A stretch of DNA of 64,000 nucleotides, taken from Streptococcus mitis (GTDB lineage: Bacteria; Bacillota; Bacilli; Lactobacillales; Streptococcaceae). Position 1 is the first letter of the stretch. Each line of letters opens with the position of its first letter. Under the pieces are notes generated by a model. It saw nothing but the letters and a program-made list of their open reading frames with translations. It was not told where the DNA came from and did not search any database. A program made the translations under genes and the position numbers. This document shows, one piece after another, positions 1 through 8,525 of the stretch. Where the stretch lies: the NCBI RefSeq assembly GCF_013305725.1, contig NZ_CP047883.1, positions 785,001 through 849,000 on the forward strand, written 5' to 3'.

Positions 1-139
1 AATCGTTGCTAACCTCAAACCTCGTAAAATGATGAAGAAATATGTCAGCCAAGGGATGATCCTATCAGCTGAACATGATGGAAAATTAACCCTTCTCACA
101 GTTGATCCAGCTGTACCAAACGGAAGTGTAATTGGGTAA
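1..139 (+). CDS. metG: Methionyl-tRNA synthetase, C-terminal end (partial)
   Basis: Only the last 45 codons are in the window; the reading frame starts at base 2 and ends at TAA 137-139. The tail contains [16 protein letters not shown] and ends [15 protein letters not shown], the usual end of the appended tRNA-binding (EMAP/Trbp111-like) dimerisation domain of bacterial MetG. The enzyme charges initiator and elongator tRNA-Met in the cytoplasm. A hairpin follows the stop directly, so this is the end of its transcription unit. Other proteins with the same tRNA-binding fold (such as a YtpR-type protein or PheT) are less likely because of this particular tail. Confidence 0.8.
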   Translation, partial: IVANLKPRKMMKKYVSQGMILSAEHDGKLTLLTVDPAVPNGSVIG

Positions 140-148
140 AAGTAAAAG

Positions 149-175
149 ACCAACGTTATCCACGTTGGTTTTTCT
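149..175. terminator. Bidirectional terminator between metG and the FlaR-like gene
   Basis: A 7-bp stem (ACCAACG at 149-155 with CGTTGGT at 163-169) is followed by a T run on the plus strand and preceded by A-rich sequence, so it can serve both convergent genes. It overlaps the last codons of the minus-strand gene. Confidence 0.75.
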
Positions 176-689
176 TGTTATGTGCGAGATTTTCTAAGAA
201 GTGGTCTATCTCTTTTTGTGATCTGAGGATGACCACTTTATATGGATAGGTTTCTTGAACCCACTTGTAGCGTTCCTTAGCGGATTTGCTCCGTCCGTCC
301 CAAAGAATCCATCGGATAAACTCCCAATTAAACTGTTCTTGACAACCAACTGCCATACTTTCTCTGACCTTGCCTCGGTATTTGAGGTATCGTTTAAAGG
401 CTCGAAAGAGACAGGTCAATGGCGAAAAATTAAGAAAGATGATTTGGTCAGCATCCTGCATTCTTTCCTCATAGAAACACCAAGAATAATTTCCATCAAT
501 AACCCAAGCTTCATGCTTGGTGAGAAAATTTTTCATCTCATCCAACATCCATTCACGGTCACTGTCTTGCCAACCGGGTTGAAATTGGAGTGTGTCCATG
601 TGAAGTTTTGGGATGGAGTAGCAGTGAGACAATTTTTCGGCTAGAGTTGACTTACCAGCACCAGAATATCCGATAATTGCGATTTTCAT
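156..689 (-). CDS. P-loop kinase, topology modulation (FlaR-like) family
   Basis: A 177-aa protein that starts with a Walker A loop (GYSGAGKST, residues 7-15), then HMDTLQF and VIDGNYS, the pattern of the small adenylate-kinase-like FlaR family annotated as DNA topology modulation protein. These act as nucleoside or nucleotide kinases in the cytoplasm, but the true substrate is poorly known. No membrane segments. It is convergent with metG and lies downstream of rpsT on the same strand, with a hairpin between them. The family call is firm; a link with supercoiling is only historical naming. Confidence 0.75.
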   Translation of the reverse strand: MKIAIIGYSGAGKSTLAEKLSHCYSIPKLHMDTLQFQPGWQDSDREWMLDEMKNFLTKHEAWVIDGNYSWCFYEERMQDADQIIFLNFSPLTCLFRAFKRYLKYRGKVRESMAVGCQEQFNWEFIRWILWDGRSKSAKERYKWVQETYPYKVVILRSQKEIDHFLENLAHNKKNQRG

Positions 690-713
690 TTTCTACCTTT
701 TCCTATTTGAGGA

Positions 714-740
714 CAAAAAAACAGCCTCTATGGACTGTTT
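714..740 (-). terminator. Terminator after rpsT
   Basis: On the minus strand AAACAG (740-735) pairs with CTGTTT (724-719) and is followed by a T run, just after the rpsT stop. Confidence 0.6.
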
Positions 741-741
741 C

Positions 742-978
742 TTATTTAGCAAGTTTAGCTGAAAGACGAGCTTTGTCGCGGCTTGCTTTGTTTTTGTGAA
801 TCAAACCTTTAGTTTCTGCTTTATCGATAGCTGAGCTAGCAGCACGGAAAAGTTCTTCAGATGGGTTTGCTTCGAAAGCTTTGATAGCAGTACGCATAGC
901 TGATTTTTGAGCTGAGTTCTTTTCGTTTTGTTTAACGTTCAATTCAGCGCGTTTGATAGCTGATTTAATGTTTGCCAA
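742..978 (-). CDS. rpsT: 30S ribosomal protein S20
   Basis: A 78-aa basic protein ([13 protein letters not shown] at the start, [12 protein letters not shown] at the end) typical of S20, which binds 16S rRNA early in 30S assembly. I place the start at a TTG codon (978-976): a strong GGAGG lies 7-8 bases before it, while the in-frame ATG further upstream is part of that ribosome binding site itself. A non-ATG start is a known feature of S20 genes. Monocistronic, with its own terminator. Confidence 0.93.
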
Positions 979-1045
979 TGTTCTTACCTCCATATTTACT
1001 AACTATACCATTATATCTGAAAACTGACGTTTTGACAAGGGAAAA

Positions 1046-1966
1046 TTATTTTTTTAAGTAAATTTCATCGATTTCATGGTTCTTTGTTTTATGAAGAATC
1101 ACTTCTGCACGATTTCTCGTTGGTTCAATATAATTTTGTAGATTTGTGAGATTGATACTGGTCCAGACCTGATGGGCAAAGGATTCCACTTCCCCAATCG
1201 GCATTTGAGTAAAACGATAATAGTAGCTATCAGGGTCGTTTTGGGCTAGGCTCAGCATTTTCAAGAAACGGTCCAGATACCAACTCTCGATGTCATCGAC
1301 TGCAGCATCAACATAGATGGAAAAGTCAAAGAAGTCAGTAATGTAGAGACGCTCGTTTTGTGGATTTTGAAAGACATTTATTCCCTCAACAATGACAAAA
1401 TCAGCAGCTTTGACGCTCTGCTTTTCCTCAGGTACGATGTCGTAGACTTCATGAGAATAGACAGGAATATCTACATCTTGTCCATTTTTGATGCGATCCA
1501 GGAAGTTGAGAAGAGCTTCCATATCATAGCTTTCAGGAAATCCCTTGCGATTTAAAATCCCTTGTTCAATCAAGGTCTGGTTGGGATAGAGAAAGCCGTC
1601 AGTTGTTACCAACTCAACCCTAGCATCTGTAAGTGTACGGGACAGTAGGATTTGAAGTAGGCGACTGGTTGTGGATTTTCCAACAGCAACACTCCCAGAA
1701 ACCCCAATGATAAAAGGCTGGGATTTACTTTCACGTTGGAGGAAAATTCCTTTAGAAAAGGCCAAATCATCCTTGGTACGCTTGTAAATCTGGATGAGAT
1801 GGGCTAGGGGGAGATAGACATCGGTAACATCCTGCAAACTAATCTGGTCATTAAAACTCTTGATGGACTCTAATTCCTCTTCTGTCAAAGGAGGTGTTGT
1901 CTTTCGATGTAACGATTGCCAAGTCTGGCGGCTGATTTTTTCAAAATGTAAAAATTCGTTGGTCAT
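1046..1966 (-). CDS. coaA: Pantothenate kinase, type I (CoaA)
   Basis: Phosphorylates pantothenate in the first step of coenzyme A synthesis. 306 aa, the normal length. The Walker A loop [12 protein letters not shown] is at about residues 88-99, followed by [10 protein letters not shown] and the IVEGINVFQ segment typical of CoaA in the PRK-like P-loop family. The start MTNEF (ATG at 1966-1964) is chosen because a GGGGA ribosome binding site precedes it; the frame stays open 38 codons further up, but that part runs into the promoter of the divergent gene at 2167. Cytoplasmic. Confidence 0.95.
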   Translation of the reverse strand: MTNEFLHFEKISRQTWQSLHRKTTPPLTEEELESIKSFNDQISLQDVTDVYLPLAHLIQIYKRTKDDLAFSKGIFLQRESKSQPFIIGVSGSVAVGKSTTSRLLQILLSRTLTDARVELVTTDGFLYPNQTLIEQGILNRKGFPESYDMEALLNFLDRIKNGQDVDIPVYSHEVYDIVPEEKQSVKAADFVIVEGINVFQNPQNERLYITDFFDFSIYVDAAVDDIESWYLDRFLKMLSLAQNDPDSYYYRFTQMPIGEVESFAHQVWTSINLTNLQNYIEPTRNRAEVILHKTKNHEIDEIYLKK

Positions 1967-2028
1967 TTGTTTTCCCCTAGATATTTTGTTTATCATACCA
2001 TAAAAAGCTAAAAAAATAAAGCGGTTTC

Positions 2029-2057
2029 TTGATGATAGTAAGCCAATATCGTATAAT
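2029..2057 (+). promoter_or_regulatory. Sigma-A promoter for the membrane protein gene
   Basis: TTGATG (2029-2034), a 17-nt spacer and TATAAT (2052-2057). It leaves a leader of about 100 nt before the ATG at 2167. Confidence 0.65.
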
Positions 2058-2166
2058 AGAGGTAGATAGAGGTTGACCAATTTATTGATGAAGTAGGAGA
2101 TAGTTCCTACTGATTTATAAACTTATAAAGGGGGCTTTTTAGTTCACAACTTATAGGAGGTGTACT

Positions 2167-2571
2167 ATGAAAATCTTAAAACGTTACATATTGGAACTCT
2201 GTTTTATTTTAAGTTTTGCACTACCTTTTTTAAAAGGAGCCAATGCGGATAATGGTAGACGCTTTGTGGAAATCTATTACGGTTTTACTTTTTTGATGGA
2301 ACATGCTATTGTAACAGCTATCTTTATCTGTTCGCTCTTGATTGCTTTCTTCCTAAAAAAACGGTGGACGAAATGGCTTGCTGCTGGTAGTTATGTCTTC
2401 TTAGTTCTATGGATTGCTACAGAGGGTTATTTCTTCCGCATGTCGCTAGAAGATTTGATACGCCTTTGGACAAGTTTGAAAATTCTGACACAAACTTATC
2501 AGTTGGGCTTTTATCTAAACATCTTATTGGGAATCCTGTTGATAATTAAGTATCTGACGGTTAAGCAATAG
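2167..2571 (+). CDS. Small integral membrane protein, unknown function
   Basis: A 134-aa hydrophobic protein. An initial basic stretch (MKILKRY) leads into a membrane helix, followed by three more hydrophobic spans at roughly residues 44-63, 70-90 and 112-131, separated by short charged loops. No catalytic motif was seen and I do not recognise the family. A strong AGGAGGT lies 6 nt before the ATG. It stands alone, divergent from coaA and separated from the nucleoside operon by a good terminator, so position gives no hint of function. Confidence 0.8.
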   Translation: MKILKRYILELCFILSFALPFLKGANADNGRRFVEIYYGFTFLMEHAIVTAIFICSLLIAFFLKKRWTKWLAAGSYVFLVLWIATEGYFFRMSLEDLIRLWTSLKILTQTYQLGFYLNILLGILLIIKYLTVKQ

Positions 2572-2676
2572 TAAATGAAAATGCATCTGATTATAGATGA
2601 CAAATTTATTGTTTTATCCTGACTATGATATTTATGGTTCTAAATGGTTTATCATTTATCTATAAGTGTTGAAAGA

Positions 2677-2721
2677 GATTGAAGAAAAGGTTTTACCTAC
2701 TAGCTTTCTTCAGTCTTTTTT
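2677..2721 (+). terminator. Rho-independent terminator
   Basis: GATTGAAGAAA (2677-2687) pairs with TTTCTTCAGTC (2705-2715), followed by six T. It separates the 2167 gene from the nucleoside operon. Confidence 0.8.
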
Positions 2722-2736
2722 CGTTTTATTATCAAT

Positions 2737-2753
2737 TTGTAAACGATTTACAA
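2737..2753. promoter_or_regulatory. 17-bp perfect palindrome, probable operator (cre-like)
   Basis: TTGTAAACGATTTACAA is a perfect 7-3-7 inverted repeat. It overlaps the -35 position of the promoter of the nucleoside operon, so a bound protein would block RNA polymerase. The half-site TGTAAA-CG resembles CcpA cre sites, but the spacing is one base longer than the 14-bp cre consensus. Another LacI-type regulator is possible. Confidence 0.6.
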
Positions 2754-2776
2754 TTTAAGTCAAATTATGGTAAAAT
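2748..2776 (+). promoter_or_regulatory. Extended -10 promoter of the nucleoside operon, leaderless
   Basis: TTACAA (2748-2753), a 17-nt spacer, and TAAAAT (2771-2776) preceded by TGG, an extended -10. The ATG of the first gene begins 7 bases after the last base of the -10 box, so transcription should start at or next to the ATG. Confidence 0.65.
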
Positions 2777-2782
2777 AGTTTC

Positions 2783-3370
2783 ATGAGTAAAATGTATTAT
2801 GCAGAAAATCCTGACGCTGCTCACGACATTCATGAGTTGAGAGTGGACTTGTTGGGAGAAAAAATGACCTTTTTGACGGATGCGGGTGTTTTTAGCAAGA
2901 AAATGGTTGACTTTGGCAGTCAACTTTTGCTCAAGTGTCTTGAGGTCAATCAAGGAGAAACTGTCCTTGATGTAGGCTGTGGTTACGGGCCTTTGGGTTT
3001 GTCCTTAGCTAAGGCTTATGGAGTTCAGGCGACCATGGTCGATATCAATAATCGTGCCTTGGGTTTGGCGCGACAAAATGCTGAACGAAATAAAGTAGAA
3101 GCGACGATTTTCCAGTCCAACATCTATGAACAAGTTGAAGGGAAATTTGACCATGTCATTTCCAATCCTCCTATCCGTGCAGGCAAGAAAGTGGTTCATG
3201 AAATTATTGAGAAAAGTAAAGAATTCATAGAAATTGGTGGCGATTTAACAATCGTTATCCAGAAGAAACAAGGGGCTCCAAGTGCTAAGTCTAAGATGGA
3301 AGATGTGTTTGGCAATTGTGAAGTCGTTAAAAAAGATAAGGGATACTACATCCTTAGAAGTGTGAAATAA
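2783..3370 (+). CDS. Class I SAM methyltransferase, RsmC-like
   Basis: A 195-aa methyltransferase with motif I VLDVGCGYGPLG (about residues 60-71) and the N6/N2-type catalytic motif NPPIRAG (about 129-135). This fits the MTS/RsmC group that methylates guanine N2 of 16S rRNA; the protein is only the C-terminal catalytic half of E. coli RsmC, as usual in Firmicutes. No ribosome binding site precedes the ATG, and the -10 box lies 6 nt upstream, so the mRNA is probably leaderless. Its stop overlaps the pdp start (TAATG), so the nucleoside genes are translated from the same message. Confidence 0.8.
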   Translation: MSKMYYAENPDAAHDIHELRVDLLGEKMTFLTDAGVFSKKMVDFGSQLLLKCLEVNQGETVLDVGCGYGPLGLSLAKAYGVQATMVDINNRALGLARQNAERNKVEATIFQSNIYEQVEGKFDHVISNPPIRAGKKVVHEIIEKSKEFIEIGGDLTIVIQKKQGAPSAKSKMEDVFGNCEVVKKDKGYYILRSVK

Positions 3371-4647
3371 TGAGAGCAGTTGATTTAATCCAAAAGAAAC
3401 GAGACGGTCAAGAACTGACTTCGAGTGAAATTGAATGGCTGGTAGAAGGCTATGTGTCAGGAACTGTTCCTGATTATCAGATGTCTGCCTTTGCTATGGC
3501 TGTTTATTTCAAAGGAATGACGACTCGAGAAATCTCTGATCTAACTATGAAGATGGTCAAGACAGGGCAAGAGTTTGATTTATCCGCTATTGATGGGATT
3601 AAGGTTGACAAGCATTCTACGGGTGGTGTTGGTGATAAGGTGACCTTGATTTTGGCTCCTCTTGTTGCTAGCTTCGGTGTGCCTGTGGCAAAAATGAGTG
3701 GTCGTGGTCTCGGCCATACTGGCGGTACAATCGATAAATTGGAGTCCATTAAGGGCTATCAAGTGGAACGAAGCCAAGAGGATTTTATTCGTCAGGTGCA
3801 GGATATTGGTGTATCTGTTATTGGGCAATCAGACCAGTTGGTCAAAGCAGATAAGCTTCTCTACGCTCTCCGTGATGTGACCGCAACTGTTGACACGATT
3901 CCTTTGATTGCTAGTTCGGTGATGAGCAAGAAAATTGCGGCAGGAGCGGATGCTATTTTGCTAGACGTAACTGTTGGTGAGGGTGCCTTCATGAAGACGG
4001 TTGATGAGGCGCGTGAATTGGCTCAAACCATGGTGGAACTTGGTAAGGCAGTTGGACGGAAGACGGTAGCAGTGATTACGGACATGAGTCAACCTTTGGG
4101 ACGAGCGATTGGAAATCGCCTTGAAATTCTTGAGGCATTGGAGATTTTACAAGGTCAAGGTCGTCAGGATATTACCCACTTCATCTGTGAATTGGCTCAA
4201 ATTATGCTTGACTTGGCAAATGTAAACAAGACAGTTGAAGAAGTTCGCCAACATCTTGAGAATGGTCAAGCACTGGCTAAGTTTGAGGAGATGGTCCAAG
4301 CCCAAGGTGGAGACTTGGAAGACCTCTATCGTCCTGTAAATGTTACCTATGTGGTGGAAATACCTGCTCAGGAAACGGGTGTCATTTCAGCTCTTCCAGC
4401 TATGGAATTTGGGCTTTATGCTATGAGACTGGGGGCAGGGCGTGCAGTTAAGTCTGATGCCTTGGACTATGAAACAGGAATTGTTTTTGAAAAGAAAGTT
4501 GGAGATTCCGTTCAACAGGGAGAAATTGTTGCAAAAGTATACACAAATGGAAAAAATTCTCCTCAGCTAGTTACAGATTTTCAAAAATATGTTAAAATAA
4601 ATGATAGGGTGCAAAGTTTACGAGAAATTATAGAAATTATCTCATAA
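3370..4647 (+). CDS. pdp: Pyrimidine-nucleoside phosphorylase
   Basis: Splits uridine, thymidine or deoxyuridine with phosphate into base and (deoxy)ribose-1-phosphate. 425 aa, full length. Phosphate-binding KHSTGGVGD is at residues 81-89 and the family signature [10 protein letters not shown] at 111-120, followed by IDKLESI. The start overlaps the preceding stop by one base. It is followed by deoC and cdd, so released deoxyribose phosphate and cytidine-derived uridine can be used by neighbouring enzymes. A Lys-Ser pair in the pyrimidine pocket fits a Pyn/thymidine phosphorylase; exact specificity cannot be told. Confidence 0.95.
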   Translation: MRAVDLIQKKRDGQELTSSEIEWLVEGYVSGTVPDYQMSAFAMAVYFKGMTTREISDLTMKMVKTGQEFDLSAIDGIKVDKHSTGGVGDKVTLILAPLVASFGVPVAKMSGRGLGHTGGTIDKLESIKGYQVERSQEDFIRQVQDIGVSVIGQSDQLVKADKLLYALRDVTATVDTIPLIASSVMSKKIAAGADAILLDVTVGEGAFMKTVDEARELAQTMVELGKAVGRKTVAVITDMSQPLGRAIGNRLEILEALEILQGQGRQDITHFICELAQIMLDLANVNKTVEEVRQHLENGQALAKFEEMVQAQGGDLEDLYRPVNVTYVVEIPAQETGVISALPAMEFGLYAMRLGAGRAVKSDALDYETGIVFEKKVGDSVQQGEIVAKVYTNGKNSPQLVTDFQKYVKINDRVQSLREIIEIIS

Positions 4648-4666
4648 ACCGCAGGAGAATCCGAAT

Positions 4667-5329
4667 ATGAAATTAAATAAATATATCGATCATACGCTTT
4701 TAAAACAAGATGCAACAGAAAATCAAATTGATTGTTTGTTGTCTGAGGCTAGAGAGTATGATTTTGCCAGTGTTTGCGTTAATCCGACCTGGGTTAAATA
4801 TGCTAAAAAAGGGCTTGAAGGCTCAGATGTCAAGGTCTGCACAGTAGTAGGTTTCCCTTTAGGAGCAACAACTTCAGCTGTGAAAGCATTTGAAACCAAA
4901 GAAGCTATCCAAAATGGTGCAGATGAGATTGATATGGTGATCAATGTTGGAGCTCTCAAATCAGGTAATCTTGATTTGGTTGAGTCGGATATTCGCGCAG
5001 TAGTGGAAGTAAGTGGTGACAAGTTAGTGAAAGTCATTATTGAAGCTTGCCTTCTGACTGACCAAGAAAAAGTTTTGGCTTGCCAATTGGCCCAAAAAGC
5101 TGGAGCTGATTTTGTTAAAACATCTACTGGCTTTTCAACTGGTGGTGCGACGGTGGCAGATGTTAGATTAATGCGTGAAACAGTTGGACCTGATATGGGA
5201 GTCAAGGCTGCTGGCGGAGCTCGTTCTTATGCAGATGCTCTTGCCTTTGTGGAAGCAGGTGCGACCCGTATCGGAACTTCAGCTGGGGTAGCCATTTTAA
5301 AAGGAGAATTGGCAGATGGCGACTACTGA
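4667..5329 (+). CDS. deoC: Deoxyribose-phosphate aldolase
   Basis: Cleaves deoxyribose-5-phosphate to glyceraldehyde-3-phosphate and acetaldehyde. 220 aa, normal for the class. The Schiff-base lysine lies in FVKTSTGF (Lys151), with the proton-relay Lys180 in GVKAAGG and Asp89 in EIDMV, so all catalytic residues are present. A GCAGGAG ribosome binding site precedes the ATG. The last 14 bases overlap cdd, which indicates translational coupling in the nucleoside catabolic operon. Confidence 0.96.
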   Translation: MKLNKYIDHTLLKQDATENQIDCLLSEAREYDFASVCVNPTWVKYAKKGLEGSDVKVCTVVGFPLGATTSAVKAFETKEAIQNGADEIDMVINVGALKSGNLDLVESDIRAVVEVSGDKLVKVIIEACLLTDQEKVLACQLAQKAGADFVKTSTGFSTGGATVADVRLMRETVGPDMGVKAAGGARSYADALAFVEAGATRIGTSAGVAILKGELADGDY

Positions 5330-5705
5330 GTTGATTGAACTAGCAATTGAAACCAGCAAGAAAGCCTATGTGCCCTATTCTCACTTTCCTGTCAGTGCTG
5401 TTCTAGTCGCAAAAGATGGTAGTATTTATACAGGTGTCAATATTGAGAATGCTAGTTATTCTTTGACCAACTGTGGAGAACGTACAGCGATTTTTAAAGC
5501 AGTTTCCGAAGGGCAAAGAGAATTTTCAGAGCTGATTGTTTATGGTCAAACTGAAAAACCGATTTCACCATGTGGTGCTTGTCGCCAAGTAATGGTCGAA
5601 TTTTTTGAACAAGATCTAAAAGTGACCTTAGTCGCAAAAGATAAATCGACGGTCGAGATGACGGTCGGGGAGTTACTTCCATACTCTTTTACAGACTTAA
5701 ATTAG
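5316..5705 (+). CDS. cdd: Cytidine deaminase
   Basis: Deaminates cytidine and deoxycytidine to uridine and deoxyuridine, feeding the phosphorylase encoded upstream. 129 aa, the short tetrameric type. The zinc ligands are Cys53 (NCGERTA, with catalytic Glu55) and Cys86 and Cys89 (PCGAC). It starts inside deoC, with an AAAGGAG ribosome binding site in the deoC coding region. Cytoplasmic. Confidence 0.95.
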   Translation: MATTELIELAIETSKKAYVPYSHFPVSAVLVAKDGSIYTGVNIENASYSLTNCGERTAIFKAVSEGQREFSELIVYGQTEKPISPCGACRQVMVEFFEQDLKVTLVAKDKSTVEMTVGELLPYSFTDLN

Positions 5706-5794
5706 TCTGAGTCGCTCTCTGAGTGGCACGGTCCTTGTGGCCAACCAATCCATACTTGCAACATCGTTGCACATCTTATTTAGGAGGTTCAGTA

Positions 5795-6847
5795 ATGAAC
5801 AAGAAACAATGGCTAGGTCTTGGCCTAGTAGCAGTGGCAGCAGTTGGACTTGCTGCATGTGGTAACCGCTCTTCTCGTAAGGCAGATTCATCTTCTGATG
5901 TGAAGACAAAAGCAGCAATCGTCACTGATACTGGTGGTGTTGATGACAAATCATTCAACCAATCAGCTTGGGAAGGTTTGCAGGCTTGGGGTAAAGAACA
6001 CAATCTTTCAAAAGATAACGGTTTCACTTACTTCCAATCAACAAGTGAAGCTGACTACGCTAACAACTTGCAACAAGCGGCTGGAAGTTACAACCTAATC
6101 TTTGGTGTTGGTTTTGCCCTTCACAATGCAGTTAAAGATGCAGCAGCAGAGCACACTGATTTGAACTATGTCTTGATTGATGATGTGATTAAAGATCAAA
6201 AGAATGTTGCGAGCGTAACTTTCGCTGATAATGAGTCAGGTTACCTTGCAGGTGTAGCTGCAGCAAAAACAACTAAGACAAAACAAGTTGGTTTTGTAGG
6301 TGGGCAGGAGTCAGAAGTTATCTCTCGTTTTGAAGCAGGATTCAAGGCTGGTGTTGCGTCAGTAGACCCATCTATCAAAGTCCAAGTTGACTACGCTGGT
6401 TCATTTGGTGATGCTGCTAAAGGTAAAACAATTGCAGCTGCACAATACGCAGCCGGTGCAGATATTGTTTACCAAGTAGCTGGTGGTACAGGTGCTGGTG
6501 TCTTTGCAGAAGCAAAATCACTCAACGAAAGCCGTCCTGAAAATGAAAAAGTTTGGGTTATCGGTGTTGACCGTGACCAAGAAGCAGAAGGTAAATACAC
6601 TTCTAAAGATGGCAAAGAATCAAACTTTGTTCTTGCATCTACTTTGAAACAAGTTGGTACAACTGTAAAAGATATTTCTAACAAGGCAGAAAAAGGTGAA
6701 TTCCCTGGCGGTCAAGTGATTGTTTACTCATTGAAAGATAAAGGGGTTGACTTGGTAACAACTAACCTTTCTGAAGAAGGTAAAAAAGCCGTTGAAGATG
6801 CAAAAGCTAAAATCCTTGATGGAAGCGTAAAAGTTCCTGCAAAATAA
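5795..6847 (+). CDS. pnrA: Nucleoside-binding lipoprotein, BMP/PnrA family
   Basis: The 350-aa substrate-binding protein of the nucleoside ABC transporter that follows. A signal peptide with lipobox LAAC (Cys22) marks it as a diacylglyceryl-anchored surface lipoprotein. The mature part starts with a Ser/Lys-rich linker and then AAIVTDTGGVDDKSFNQ, the signature start of the Bmp (PF02608) domain. The ATG at 5795 follows AGGAGG. It matches the pneumococcal purine-nucleoside lipoprotein PnrA. An 89-bp gap with a short hairpin (5757-5771) separates it from cdd, and two or three hairpins follow its stop, which would let it be made in excess over the transporter. Confidence 0.92.
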   Translation: MNKKQWLGLGLVAVAAVGLAACGNRSSRKADSSSDVKTKAAIVTDTGGVDDKSFNQSAWEGLQAWGKEHNLSKDNGFTYFQSTSEADYANNLQQAAGSYNLIFGVGFALHNAVKDAAAEHTDLNYVLIDDVIKDQKNVASVTFADNESGYLAGVAAAKTTKTKQVGFVGGQESEVISRFEAGFKAGVASVDPSIKVQVDYAGSFGDAAKGKTIAAAQYAAGADIVYQVAGGTGAGVFAEAKSLNESRPENEKVWVIGVDRDQEAEGKYTSKDGKESNFVLASTLKQVGTTVKDISNKAEKGEFPGGQVIVYSLKDKGVDLVTTNLSEEGKKAVEDAKAKILDGSVKVPAK

Positions 6848-6870
6848 TGGATGGAAGTTATTTCTTAGGA

Positions 6871-6891
6871 AGCGGCCATCGGCCGCTTTTT
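6871..6891 (+). terminator. Terminator or attenuator after pnrA
   Basis: AGCGGCC (6871-6877), loop ATC, GGCCGCT (6881-6887), then four or more T. It is GC-rich in an AT-rich region and therefore strong. Because the ABC genes follow with no obvious new promoter, it probably allows partial read-through. Confidence 0.75.
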
Positions 6892-6898
6892 AAGAGTT

Positions 6899-6954
6899 GA
6901 GACAAAGTCATTTTGTCTCAGTAAAGCTTGCTACTAGACAAACTAGCAAGTTTT
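6899..6954 (+). other. Two further stem-loops in the pnrA-nupA gap
   Basis: GAGACAAA (6899-6906) pairs with TTTGTCTC (6912-6919), and CTTGCTA (6928-6934) pairs with TAGCAAG (6944-6950), the latter followed by TTTT. With the preceding terminator they form three hairpins in about 85 bp, possibly an mRNA-processing or stabilising array. Confidence 0.55.
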
Positions 6955-6989
6955 ATTGAAATAAAATAAGACTCTGAAAGGAAGAGCAC

Positions 6990-8525
6990 ATGGCACACGA
7001 AAATGTCATTGAGATGCGTGATATTACCAAGGTGTTTGGTGAATTTGTTGCCAACGACAAAATCAACCTGCACCTACGAAAAGGTGAAATTCATGCACTT
7101 TTAGGAGAAAATGGGGCTGGTAAGTCCACGCTCATGAACATGTTAGCAGGGCTTCTTGAACCAACTAGTGGTGAAATTGTGGTCAACGGTCAAGTTGTCA
7201 ATCTCGATTCACCATCTAAAGCGGCTAGCTTGGGAATCGGAATGGTTCACCAGCACTTTATGTTGGTAGAAGCCTTCACAGTGGCTGAAAACATCATTTT
7301 AGGTAGTGAATTGACTAAAAATGGTGTGCTAGATATCGCTGGAGCTAGCAAAGAAATCAAGGCTCTTTCTGAACGTTATGGCTTAGCTGTTGACCCTTCT
7401 GCCAAGGTAGCAGACATCTCAGTTGGAGCCCAACAACGTGTAGAAATTTTAAAAACCCTTTATCGGGGGGCTGATATCCTTATCTTTGACGAACCAACGG
7501 CTGTCTTGACTCCATCAGAAATTGAGGAGTTGATGGCTATTATGAAAAATCTTGTCAAAGAAGGGAAATCAATTATCTTGATTACCCACAAGTTGGATGA
7601 GATTCGTGCAGTTTCTGACCGAGTTACAGTTATCCGTCGTGGGAAATCAATTGAAACCGTCGAAATTGCAGGAGCTACCAATGCTGATTTGGCAGAAATG
7701 ATGGTAGGACGTTCTGTTTCCTTTAAAACAGAGAAGCAAGTCTCTCAACCAAAAGAAGTTGTCTTGTCTATTAAAGACTTGGTGGTCAATGAAAACCGCG
7801 GTGTCCCAGCTGTTAAAAATCTGTCCTTGGATGTTCGTGCTGGAGAGATTGTCGGTATTGCGGGGATTGATGGAAATGGTCAGTCTGAATTGATTCAAGC
7901 CATTACAGGTCTTCGTAAGGTTGAATCTGGTAGCATCGAGCTAAAAGGAGATTCAATTGTAGGTTTACACCCACGTCAGATTACAGAGTTGAGTGTTGGG
8001 CACGTTCCAGAAGACCGTCACCGTGATGGTTTGATTTTAGAAATGATGATTTCTGAAAATATTGCCCTTCAAACCTACTATAAAGAACCACATAGTAAAA
8101 ATGGAATTTTGAACTATTCAAATATTACTTCTTATGCTAAAAAGCTAATGGAAGAGTTTGATGTTCGTGCTGCCAGTGAATTTGTTCCTGCAGCAGCACT
8201 CTCAGGAGGAAATCAACAAAAAGCAATTATTGCTCGTGAAATTGATCGAGATCCTGATCTCCTTATCGTCAGCCAGCCAACTCGTGGGTTGGATGTCGGT
8301 GCCATTGAGTATATCCACAAACGCTTGATTGAAGAGCGTGATAATGGTAAGGCTGTCCTTGTTGTCAGCTTTGAGTTGGATGAGATTTTAAATGTCTCAG
8401 ACCGTATTGCTGTTATCCACGATGGTAAGATTCAAGGTATTGTATCACCAGAAACAACCAATAAACAGGAACTTGGTGTCTTGATGGCTGGTGGAAACTT
8501 GGGAAAGGAGAAGAGTGATGTCTAA
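6990..8525 (+). CDS. nupA: Nucleoside ABC transporter, ATP-binding protein
   Basis: A 511-aa double ATPase of the sugar/nucleoside type. The first half has Walker A GENGAGKST (residues 39-47), a QQRVEILK signature region and Walker B ILIFDEPTA. The second half has a degenerate Walker A (GIDGNGQSE), signature LSGGNQQK and Walker B-like LLIVSQPTRGLD. One degenerate site is normal for this family. It powers uptake of nucleosides delivered by PnrA through the two permeases that follow. An AAAGGAAGAG site precedes the ATG, and the stop overlaps the next start by 8 bases. Confidence 0.92.
   Translation: MAHENVIEMRDITKVFGEFVANDKINLHLRKGEIHALLGENGAGKSTLMNMLAGLLEPTSGEIVVNGQVVNLDSPSKAASLGIGMVHQHFMLVEAFTVAENIILGSELTKNGVLDIAGASKEIKALSERYGLAVDPSAKVADISVGAQQRVEILKTLYRGADILIFDEPTAVLTPSEIEELMAIMKNLVKEGKSIILITHKLDEIRAVSDRVTVIRRGKSIETVEIAGATNADLAEMMVGRSVSFKTEKQVSQPKEVVLSIKDLVVNENRGVPAVKNLSLDVRAGEIVGIAGIDGNGQSELIQAITGLRKVESGSIELKGDSIVGLHPRQITELSVGHVPEDRHRDGLILEMMISENIALQTYYKEPHSKNGILNYSNITSYAKKLMEEFDVRAASEFVPAAALSGGNQQKAIIAREIDRDPDLLIVSQPTRGLDVGAIEYIHKRLIEERDNGKAVLVVSFELDEILNVSDRIAVIHDGKIQGIVSPETTNKQELGVLMAGGNLGKEKSDV

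Noticed and set aside
255..644. Open frame opposite the FlaR-like gene
   Set aside because: It lies fully antisense to a gene with clear P-loop motifs, has no ribosome site and no recognisable content.
4723..5205. 160-codon open frame antisense to deoC
   Set aside because: Composition is that of a codon shadow (Ser/Thr/Pro-rich), and deoC has all catalytic residues.
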